This document shows positions 6,028 to 12,739 of a stretch of 17,827 nucleotides of DNA, in pieces. The notes under the pieces were generated by a model. The model was not told the origin of the DNA and did no database searches. It saw only the letters and a program-made list of their open reading frames with translations. A program made the translations under genes and the position numbers. The DNA is taken from NCBI GenBank assembly GCA_964591565.1, contig CAZQEC010000022.1, positions 1-17,827 on the forward strand, in the 5' to 3' direction. This DNA is from CAZQEC01 sp964591565 (GTDB lineage Bacteria; Patescibacteriota; UBA1384; CAJBMM01). Each line of letters starts with the position of its first letter. Position 1 is the first letter of the stretch.

Positions 6028-6543
6028 ATGAAAGCCCTACGGACGTTGATCGTAGCTGTAATAAGTTGTAGTTGTATGGGCGTGGTACCGCGTCCAGTTG
6101 TGGCGCAACAACCGCCTGTTGAGTCAATATCGATGACGTCTCCAGTATATTTTGGTCAACAGAGATACCTTCGGTTCGACGTCAAGAACGAAGATCCGTA
6201 TCGTTGGCTGAAGCTGGTTAGTGTATATTGCCGGGTTCAGCAGAGCACAGGGGTAGAAGAACCGGCGTGGATAGATCCAACCATTCTGCTGTTTGGATCG
6301 ATGCAACCTAATGGCGACACTGTCTGGGTTCCGCCGGGAGGCACGCAAACGTTTACGATTCCGTATTATGGGATCATGACCTTCTGGGAGATTTCCCGTA
6401 TCTTCCAGATCAAGGTGTCGTTCTACTACGGGTACTCGCTTGATCCCAGCGTTAATCCACCACTCACTTTCGTTTACGGCATTTATGCCCTACGACAGGT
6501 GACGGTGAAAGAGTGGTGGATACCCCCGCCGCCTGGCGGATAG
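6028..6543 (+). CDS. Secreted protein of unknown function
   Basis: A 171-residue protein with a clear export signal. MKALR is followed by a hydrophobic stretch at about residues 6-20 and a signal peptidase I site VVA at 24-26. VISC at 11-14 also resembles a lipobox, but it is unusually close to the N terminus, so lipid attachment is uncertain. The mature part is rich in Tyr, Trp, Phe and Pro, with beta-strand-like segments such as QRYLRFDVKNEDPYRWLKLVS, and ends WWIPPPPGG. An immunoglobulin-like sandwich is possible but not shown. GGAGG at 6016-6020 lies seven bases before ATG 6028 and decides the start. The gene is monocistronic, between a structured leader and its own terminator. Confidence 0.75.
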   Translation: MKALRTLIVAVISCSCMGVVPRPVVAQQPPVESISMTSPVYFGQQRYLRFDVKNEDPYRWLKLVSVYCRVQQSTGVEEPAWIDPTILLFGSMQPNGDTVWVPPGGTQTFTIPYYGIMTFWEISRIFQIKVSFYYGYSLDPSVNPPLTFVYGIYALRQVTVKEWWIPPPPGG

Positions 6544-6571
6544 ATCGGATCACGGCAGATGTCGAGTATCA

Positions 6572-6607
6572 GGCGGGTTCCTTCGGGGACCCGCCAAATC
6601 TTATTTT
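6572..6607 (+). terminator. Terminator with UUCG tetraloop after the secreted protein gene
   Basis: GGCGGGTTCC (6572-6581) pairs with GGGACCCGCC (6586-6595), with one G-T pair, around a TTCG loop closed by C-G, an exceptionally stable RNA tetraloop. The following bases, AAATCTTATTTT, give only an interrupted T-tract. Confidence 0.75.
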
Positions 6608-6633
6608 CGCAAAGTAAGATCATAATTATCATC

Positions 6634-6679
6634 AACTTTTCTTCTCCATCTTCCATCCTCTATCATCTATCCTCCTACC
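6634..6679. repeat. Pyrimidine-rich low-complexity tract
   Basis: About 45 bases composed mostly of C and T, with repeated CATC and TATC steps, directly upstream of the nrd promoter. No coding or clear regulatory content is seen. One strand is almost purely pyrimidine, so it could influence local DNA structure. Confidence 0.4.
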
Positions 6680-6681
6680 AG

Positions 6682-6710
6682 TTGACAGCCCCTAAAAGCC
6701 CACGTATTCT
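6682..6710 (+). promoter_or_regulatory. Sigma-70-type promoter of nrdAB
   Basis: A perfect TTGACA (6682-6687), a 17-base spacer and TATTCT (6705-6710). Transcription would start near 6717, about 83 bases before nrdA. No clear NrdR-box pair is visible. The inverted repeat CCCCTAAAAG/CTTTTGGGGG (6689-6698 with 6738-6747) spans the spacer, the -10 and the start region, and TTAATT-CAC-AATTAA lies at 6767-6781. Confidence 0.75.
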
Positions 6711-6799
6711 TAAATCTAGTAGGGCATTTTTTGTGCTCTTTTGGGGGACTAAACTTAAGTGTGCTTTTAATTCACAATTAATGATGAAGGAGTGGAGGG

Positions 6800-9568
6800 A
6801 TGGTCACCCAAATTAAGAAGCGTAATGGTTCAATTGTCGATTTTGAAAAGGATAAAATTCGTTTAGCGGTTGGCAAGGCGGCCTCGGCTATTAAATCTAC
6901 CGTAGATTTGACTGTGCTCGACAACGTGGCTGAATTTGTGCTAAAAACAATTGAGCTAAAGTATGATGATACCGCCATTCCTGACGTTGAAGCGGTGCAA
7001 GACATTGTTGAAATTGGCTTAATGAAATACGATCTCTACGACGTTGCCAAAGCATACATTCTGTATCGTGCCGAGCACCACAAAATACGTGAAAAGAAAA
7101 AGCAAGAAACACTCCAAAAAATTGCTCGCAAAAAGCTTTTTGTCACAAAACGCAACGGCGAAAAAGTGTTGTTTGACCCCGAAGTGCTATATCGTGATTT
7201 TGAGATCGCGTGTAAAGGATATGAGAACATAGTTGATGTTGGCGCGCTAGTTGAGCGTTGTGAAAACAATATGTTTGACGGAATGACTGTGGCCGATTTA
7301 GGGGCGGCTAAAGTATTAACGGTACGGGCTTACATTGAAAAAGATTCGGCATATTCCACAATTGCCACTCGCCTCGCCACGCGTAATTTGTACGACGAGG
7401 TGTTTAACGGCAATGACTCGGTTAATCTCAACAAAGATTATCGGGCTTCATTTGTACGAAACATTAAAAAAGCGGTTAAAGACGGGCGATTAGTGCGCGA
7501 AATGCTCGATTTTGATTTAGAAGATTTGGCAAAAGAGCTTAAGCCGGATCGTGATGGAAGTTTTGAATATCTGGGCTTTCAGACGCTATACGATCGTTAT
7601 TTCTTGCGAGAGGAAGGCAGTGAAAAAAAATTGGAAACGCCGCAAGCATTTTGGATGCGCGTTTGCATGGGTATTGCCTTGGCCGAAAAAAAGAATCGAG
7701 GTGCTTGGGCCAAGCAGTTTTATGAAGTAACTTCGACAATGCGCTATGTACCATCAACGCCGACTCTGTTCAACGCTGGCACCACCTTTCCGCAGTTAAG
7801 TTCGTGTTATTTAAACACAGTCGAAGACGATTTGTCCCATATTTTCAAGGTTTATGGCGATAATGCCCAATTGTCCAAATTTTCGGGTGGTATTGGCACC
7901 GATTGGACAAATTTACGCGGCACTGGCGCTTTAATCAAAAAAACTAACGTTGGTTCGCAAGGGGTCATTCCATTTTTGAAAATTGCCAACGATGTAACCG
8001 TTGCCATTAATCGTAGCGGCAAAAGACGCGGGGCAACTTGTGCGTATTTGGAAACCTGGCACTACGATTATGAAGATTTTTTGGATCTGCGCAAAAATAC
8101 TGGTGATGAGCGCAGACGCACTCACGACATGAACATTGCCAGTTGGATACCTGATTTGTTTATGAAAAGAGTGTTGGCAGATGATGCTTGGACGTTATTT
8201 TCGCCAGATGAAACGCCGGAGTTGCATCACATTTACGGCAAAGAGTTTGAGAAAAAATACGTTGAGTATGAAAAAAAAGCCGCCGAAGGTCAAATTAAAC
8301 TGTATAAAACCGTTGTGGCAAAACAACTATGGCGTAAAATGGTCACCATGCTGTTTGAAACCGGGCACCCTTGGATGACCTGGAAAGACGCTTGCAATGT
8401 ACGCTCCCCGCAAGATCACGTTGGCGTCATTCATAACTCCAATCTTTGCACTGAAATTACCTTAAACAATTCAGCCAATGAAACGGCGGTGTGCAACTTG
8501 GGCTCAATTAATTACCCACGCCATTTTTCGAACGGCCAGCTCGATTATGATTTATTGCAAAGCACGGTCAAAACCGCCATGCGTATGCTGGACAATGTGA
8601 TTGATGTCAATTACTACCCTACACCTGAAACCAAACATTCCAATATGTTGCACCGCCCGGTTGGTTTGGGCGTGATGGGTTTTCAAGATGCATTGTATCT
8701 TTTGGGTGTGCCGTTTGACTCCGAAGCGGCGGTTAAATTTGCCGACGAAAGCATGGAGTTTATCGCCTACCACGCTATTTTGGGCTCATCTGAATTAGCT
8801 AAAGAACGCGGTGCTTACTCTAGCTTTAAGGGTTCAAAGTGGGATCGCGGTATTATGCCTGTTGATACGCTAGATTTATTAGAAGCGGAACGCGGTTTAA
8901 AGATTCCAGTGTCGCGGGCGGGCAAATTGGATTGGGCACTTATCAAAAAATCGATCAAATCTCACGGCATGCGCAATTCTAACACTATGGCCAGCGCACC
9001 GACGGCCACCATTTCCAACATTAGTGGCTGTTACCCTTGTATTGAGCCGATTTACAAAAACTTGTATGTCAAGTCAAATATGAGCGGTGAGTTTACGGTG
9101 GTTAATCGTTATTTAATCGAAGATTTGAAAAAATTAAAACTATGGGATGATGACATGCTGTCTGAGCTGAAAAAACACGACGGCAGTGTTCAAGACATTG
9201 CCAACATTCCGAAAAGCTTACGCTTAAAGTACAAAGAAGTGTTTGAGATGGACGCCGAGATGTTGGTGCGTGTGGCGGCACATCGTGGCAAATGGATAGA
9301 TCAAAGCCAATCTTTCAACATTTTCGTTAACACCACTTCGGGTAAATTCATCTCCGACATTTATATGTTGGCCTGGAAATTAGGCATGAAAACCACCTAT
9401 TATTTACGCAGTCTCGGTGCCTCATCGATCGAAAAAAGCACTCTCGAGGTGCAAAATCAATCATCCTCGGCCATTTTGACCGGTAGTCTTAATCAAGCCC
9501 AGACCAGCGATGTCGTGTTGAATAATGAAAGTGTGGCAGTTAGCTTAACTTTGGTAGCATCAGAATAA
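6800..9568 (+). CDS. nrdA: Class I ribonucleoside-diphosphate reductase, alpha subunit
   Basis: Reduces ribonucleoside diphosphates to deoxyribonucleotides together with NrdB, encoded 13 bases downstream. The 922 residues begin with an ATP-cone (about 1-100, starting VTQIKKRNGSIVDFE) and a second cone-like region (about 112-200, starting FVTKRNGEKVLFD), which explains the excess over E. coli NrdA (761). The catalytic barrel contains STPTLFNAG (319-327), Cys336 and Cys565 as the likely active-site redox pair, and the NLCTE motif at 548-552 with radical-site Cys550 flanked by Asn548 and Glu552. Tyr867-Tyr868 are the radical-transfer tyrosines. The last cysteine is Cys747, so the C-terminal shuttle cysteine pair usual in this family is missing, and no other frame supplies it before nrdB. 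AAGGAG (6787-6792) supports the start. The partner subunit indicates subclass Ic. Confidence 0.96.
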   Translation: MVTQIKKRNGSIVDFEKDKIRLAVGKAASAIKSTVDLTVLDNVAEFVLKTIELKYDDTAIPDVEAVQDIVEIGLMKYDLYDVAKAYILYRAEHHKIREKKKQETLQKIARKKLFVTKRNGEKVLFDPEVLYRDFEIACKGYENIVDVGALVERCENNMFDGMTVADLGAAKVLTVRAYIEKDSAYSTIATRLATRNLYDEVFNGNDSVNLNKDYRASFVRNIKKAVKDGRLVREMLDFDLEDLAKELKPDRDGSFEYLGFQTLYDRYFLREEGSEKKLETPQAFWMRVCMGIALAEKKNRGAWAKQFYEVTSTMRYVPSTPTLFNAGTTFPQLSSCYLNTVEDDLSHIFKVYGDNAQLSKFSGGIGTDWTNLRGTGALIKKTNVGSQGVIPFLKIANDVTVAINRSGKRRGATCAYLETWHYDYEDFLDLRKNTGDERRRTHDMNIASWIPDLFMKRVLADDAWTLFSPDETPELHHIYGKEFEKKYVEYEKKAAEGQIKLYKTVVAKQLWRKMVTMLFETGHPWMTWKDACNVRSPQDHVGVIHNSNLCTEITLNNSANETAVCNLGSINYPRHFSNGQLDYDLLQSTVKTAMRMLDNVIDVNYYPTPETKHSNMLHRPVGLGVMGFQDALYLLGVPFDSEAAVKFADESMEFIAYHAILGSSELAKERGAYSSFKGSKWDRGIMPVDTLDLLEAERGLKIPVSRAGKLDWALIKKSIKSHGMRNSNTMASAPTATISNISGCYPCIEPIYKNLYVKSNMSGEFTVVNRYLIEDLKKLKLWDDDMLSELKKHDGSVQDIANIPKSLRLKYKEVFEMDAEMLVRVAAHRGKWIDQSQSFNIFVNTTSGKFISDIYMLAWKLGMKTTYYLRSLGASSIEKSTLEVQNQSSSAILTGSLNQAQTSDVVLNNESVAVSLTLVASE

Positions 9569-9581
9569 TTTTGGAGTCGAA

Positions 9582-10592
9582 ATGACAAAAGTAAAAAAGA
9601 CAATTTTAAATAACACTTCAACGGATCCGAATAAAATTTTGCCAATGAAGTATATGTGGGCGCGCAACTACTACAAAACCGGAGTGGCAAATAATTGGGT
9701 GCCAGATGAAGTGCCGATGCAAGACGATATTGAACTGTGGAAACGTGGCAAAGAAGGCTTAAGCGATGACGAACGACGGCTCATTATGCGTAATATGGGC
9801 TTTTTTTCGACCGCTGAGAGTTTAACCGCCAATAACATTGTGTTATCAATTTATCGCCACATCACCAACCCCGAGTGTCGCCAGTATTTACTGCGACAAG
9901 CATTTGAAGAAGCCATTCACACCGACACCTTTATTTACTGTTGTGACACCTTAAATCTCGACCCAGAAGAAGTTTACGATGCCTATAACACTATTACTAC
10001 TATTAAAGAAAAAGACGATTTTGTGGTAGATATGACCAAGTCGCTTTTGGATCAAACGTTTCAGACCGATACGCCAGCTAACATGCAAAAATTCGTGCAC
10101 GATTTGGTTGGATATTATGTGATTATGGAAGGCATCTTCTTTTACGCCGGGTTTGTGATGATGCTTTCATTCAAGCGGCAAAATAGAATGATTGGGGTGG
10201 CGGAGCAGTTTCAATTTATTTTACGCGACGAGTCAGTGCATTTGGCATTTGGCACCGATTTGATTAACACCATTGTTGAGGAAAATCCTAAAATTTGGAC
10301 GGCTGAGTTTAAGCAAACATTAGTTAATAACATTAAAAAAGGGGTGGATTTGGAAAAAGCGTACGCGGAGGATTGTTTGCCGCGCGGCATTTTGGGTTTA
10401 AAGGCCGAGAAAATCAACGAATATGTGGAGTATATCGCCGACCGTCGGCTGGAACGTATTGGCTTGCCGAAGCAGTATAACGCCAAAAATCCGTTTCCGT
10501 GGATGAGCGAAATTATTGATTTAAAAAAAGAAAAGAACTTTTTTGAAACTCGCGTAACCGAATACCAAACTGGCGGGCAGTTGGAATGGTAG
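9582..10592 (+). CDS. nrdB: Class Ic ribonucleoside-diphosphate reductase, beta subunit (radical Tyr replaced by Phe)
   Basis: Holds the dimetal cofactor that starts catalysis in NrdA. The 336 residues carry all ligands: Glu79, Glu110, His113, Glu183, Glu217 and His220. The usual tyrosyl radical position is Phe117 (EEAIHTDTF). Glu79 replaces the Asp of E. coli (position 84). Each of these positions is exactly ten lower than in Chlamydia trachomatis R2 (Glu89, Glu120, His123, Phe127, Glu193, Glu227, His230), the founding class Ic protein, which uses a Mn(IV)/Fe(III) cofactor. Tyr119 and Tyr328 likewise match its Tyr129 and Tyr338. A mixed Mn/Fe centre is therefore inferred. TTGGAG upstream of ATG 9582 and the 13-base gap support co-expression with nrdA. 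Confidence 0.96.
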   Translation: MTKVKKTILNNTSTDPNKILPMKYMWARNYYKTGVANNWVPDEVPMQDDIELWKRGKEGLSDDERRLIMRNMGFFSTAESLTANNIVLSIYRHITNPECRQYLLRQAFEEAIHTDTFIYCCDTLNLDPEEVYDAYNTITTIKEKDDFVVDMTKSLLDQTFQTDTPANMQKFVHDLVGYYVIMEGIFFYAGFVMMLSFKRQNRMIGVAEQFQFILRDESVHLAFGTDLINTIVEENPKIWTAEFKQTLVNNIKKGVDLEKAYAEDCLPRGILGLKAEKINEYVEYIADRRLERIGLPKQYNAKNPFPWMSEIIDLKKEKNFFETRVTEYQTGGQLEW

Positions 10593-10600
10593 GATAGAGA

Positions 10601-10632
10601 AATTTTTAATTTTTAATTTTTAATTTTTAATT
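10601..10632. repeat. Tandem AATTTTT microsatellite, about 4.6 copies
   Basis: Four exact AATTTTT units (10601-10628) and a partial fifth, eight bases after the nrdB stop. A repeat of this kind can change copy number by slippage. No terminator is otherwise seen after nrdB. Confidence 0.8.
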
Positions 10633-10636
10633 ATGG

Positions 10637-10651
10637 TGTGCCTGCGGCACA
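10637..10651. repeat. Small palindrome TGTGCC-TGC-GGCACA
   Basis: A perfect 6-bp stem with a three-base loop. The core TGTGCCTGCGGC recurs at 14913-14924 in the gap after pyrE, so it may be a dispersed intergenic element. It could also act as a weak 3' hairpin for nrdB. Confidence 0.5.
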
Positions 10652-10696
10652 ACTTAATATATTAATGCTCGAACTTAAGTGAGAACTATCTACCTA

Positions 10697-10702
10697 TATA
10701 AT
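10697..10702 (+). promoter_or_regulatory. -10 box of ddl with short leader
   Basis: A perfect TATAAT, with a likely start near 10709, only about 13 bases before the ddl ATG, and no Shine-Dalgarno between. AACTTAAGTG (10672-10681) occupies the -35 region. The same 10-mer occurs at 6752-6761 in the nrdA leader. Confidence 0.55.
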
Positions 10703-10721
10703 GAAATGCTATTATTAGATC

Positions 10722-11822
10722 ATGATAAAGAAAAACCTCGTGGTAATGTTTGGCGGGCCGTCGGTGGAGCACGATGTGTCTATTATCACCGCTTTGCAGG
10801 TGATTAAAAACGCTGATCTGGCAAAATATAATGTTTTGCCGATTTATTGGCTTAAAGATGGTGGTGTAGTTTTATTACGGTCTGTAAAGCCATTTACCAC
10901 AGTAAAATCATTGATTGAGCGTAAATCATGGTCGCCAGTCAGCTTCTTCAAAGGTGGCTTTAAGGCGCATAATATCTTGAGTAAATCGTATTACGACTGC
11001 ATAGTTATTCCCTGTTTTCATGGTACAAATGGTGAAGATGGCGTTGTGCAAGGAATGTTTGAATTTTTCGATTTAACGTATACAGGTTCAGGTGTTCGCG
11101 CCTCTGCCATTGGTATGGACAAAAATGTTTTCAAAATGGTGATGAAACATCACAAGTTACCAGTGTTAGATTGGGAAGTGGTATCAAAATATGATCGAGA
11201 TGATTTCAAAACCACTTTTCCCTACCCAGTCATTGTTAAACCATGTCATTTGGGCTCAAGTATCGGGGTGAAAAAATGCGAATCATTGGATCAAGTTAAA
11301 GATCAATTATCGGTTGTGTTCGAGCTAGATAGTCAAGCTATTATTGAGCCTTATCTAACTGATATGCAAGAAATTAATTGTAGCATTCTTGGCACAGCTG
11401 ACCATAATCAAGCATCGGTTTGTGAGCAACCAATATCTGCGAACGAGATATTAAGTTTTGTCGATAAATATCTCAGTGGCAATAAGAATAAAGGGGCTAA
11501 AACGGCTGGTATGGCGGGCTTGGATCGCCGTATTCCGGCGCCAATATCTAAAGCATTGACAGAAAAAATCCAAGCAATGTCTCAAAGCGTCTTTAGTGCC
11601 ATTGGCGCCAGCGGGGTGGCACGCATTGATTTCATGGTAACGAAAAATGATGATATTTATATTACCGAGATAAATACAATTCCCGGCTCATTATCTTTCT
11701 ATCTTTGGGAAGCAAGCGGGATCAGTTTTCGTGAATTGATTAATCGGTTGGTTGAAATTGCGGAGAGTGAGTTCGCATTAAAGCATAGTTTCAAAACTAC
11801 ATTTCAGTCGAATTTAATTTAG
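10722..11822 (+). CDS. ddl: D-alanine--D-alanine ligase
   Basis: Makes the D-Ala-D-Ala dipeptide with ATP in the cytosol, for peptidoglycan precursor synthesis. The 366 residues show the ATP-grasp family order. GGPSVEHDVS at 11-20 holds Glu16, which binds the first D-Ala. HGTNGEDGVVQG, KPCHLGSSIGV (nucleotide loop), FVDKYLSG (omega loop), a middle GMAGLDRRIPAPIS, ARIDFM, and TEINTIPGSLSFYLWEASG with the metal ligands near the C terminus follow. The size resembles DdlA-type enzymes. Translation must begin with little or no leader, since no Shine-Dalgarno is present. It is followed 14 bases later by a kinase-like gene, and the MurF-type ligase that would use its product lies beyond on the other strand. 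A D-Ala-D-Lac specificity cannot be fully excluded by eye. Confidence 0.93.
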   Translation: MIKKNLVVMFGGPSVEHDVSIITALQVIKNADLAKYNVLPIYWLKDGGVVLLRSVKPFTTVKSLIERKSWSPVSFFKGGFKAHNILSKSYYDCIVIPCFHGTNGEDGVVQGMFEFFDLTYTGSGVRASAIGMDKNVFKMVMKHHKLPVLDWEVVSKYDRDDFKTTFPYPVIVKPCHLGSSIGVKKCESLDQVKDQLSVVFELDSQAIIEPYLTDMQEINCSILGTADHNQASVCEQPISANEILSFVDKYLSGNKNKGAKTAGMAGLDRRIPAPISKALTEKIQAMSQSVFSAIGASGVARIDFMVTKNDDIYITEINTIPGSLSFYLWEASGISFRELINRLVEIAESEFALKHSFKTTFQSNLI

Positions 11823-11836
11823 AAAGGAAAATATTT

Positions 11837-12739
11837 ATGGTCGAACATTTGCCCATGGGATATGAACATTTGATTCACAACGAGGAATTCAATCTCTTAG
11901 ATGATAGAGCGGCGGTTTTGGAAGCGTTAGAAGGATCAGACACGAAGATCATTGGTAATCTTAAGGATTTACGTCCCGAAATTTACGCATCTAACGAAGT
12001 CAATTTAGCCTTCATTAATTCTATTGAAGAATTGCCAGAAAAGTTGATAACAAGCAATAGTTTCAAATTGTGCCTTGTACCTTTTGCAGGTCATGATAGT
12101 CTATTCGGTATTTTTAAACCCCAATCTGGCGAGAATAAAAGCAGACTCAACGAGTTCAGCATCACTGACATGTATTCACGCGAAATATATGCCTACTTGG
12201 TTGATTACTGGTCAAATTTGGGCGTTGTACCACCTACAGTGGAAAAAACCATTGATGGCAGTAAAGGTTCATTGCAACTATACATTCCGCCTAGCTTAGC
12301 TGAAATTCCCAAGAGAGTTTATGATCTTAATTGGAATATAGTACAAAATTCGGACATGTGGAAGCGAATTGCAATGTTGCATATATTAATATATAACGCT
12401 GATGGTAATGATAATAATGTATTAGTCGGAAAAGAAGATAATAATATGACGATTAGTGTTGATCATGGATGTTCCATGTGTATGAAGCGCAAAAAAGACT
12501 ACAGTATTGCAATTAAAACATTTACGGGCGGTCATGCGTCTCCAGATTTTAACGATGATCAGATTAATTGTTTACAATCACTTATTAATAACGAGCGAGA
12601 ATTAATCGACTCTGTCCCTGATGGTATGAGGGATCGTTTAGAATCGATAGGTCCAAATCCATTTGAACTAGCGGACATTATGTTGCGCCATGGTTCATTG
12701 CGACCGGGTATTGATGCATATTTCAAAATGACTCACTAG
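11837..12739 (+). CDS. PI3/PI4-kinase-like protein (SCO1664-type family)
   Basis: A predicted kinase-fold protein of 300 residues with unknown substrate. FGIFKPQSGE holds the likely ATP-binding Lys94. SREIYAYLVDYWSNLGVVPPTV at 114-135 resembles the family's GREVAAYLV...GLVPPTV segment. ILIYNADGNDNNVLV (catalytic loop, Asp189 and Asn193 or Asn194) and ISVDHG (Asp209, metal-binding) complete the core. Bacterial members of this family are mostly uncharacterised and are annotated as phosphatidylinositol-kinase-like only by fold. The N-terminal 80 residues are not recognised. AAAGGAAA at 11823-11830 supports the start. It follows ddl by 14 bases, so co-transcription is likely. Its stop codon overlaps that of the convergent MurF-type gene. 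Whether it acts on cell-wall intermediates, proteins or small molecules is open. Confidence 0.75.
   Translation: MVEHLPMGYEHLIHNEEFNLLDDRAAVLEALEGSDTKIIGNLKDLRPEIYASNEVNLAFINSIEELPEKLITSNSFKLCLVPFAGHDSLFGIFKPQSGENKSRLNEFSITDMYSREIYAYLVDYWSNLGVVPPTVEKTIDGSKGSLQLYIPPSLAEIPKRVYDLNWNIVQNSDMWKRIAMLHILIYNADGNDNNVLVGKEDNNMTISVDHGCSMCMKRKKDYSIAIKTFTGGHASPDFNDDQINCLQSLINNERELIDSVPDGMRDRLESIGPNPFELADIMLRHGSLRPGIDAYFKMTH

Noticed and set aside
6559..6816. 85-residue ORF between the secreted protein gene and nrdA
   Set aside because: It reads through a strong UUCG-loop terminator, a pyrimidine tract and the nrd promoter, and overlaps the nrdA start.
12075..12299. 74-residue ORF inside the kinase-like gene
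   Set aside because: It is a shifted frame of a gene with clear kinase motifs and has no ribosome site of its own.
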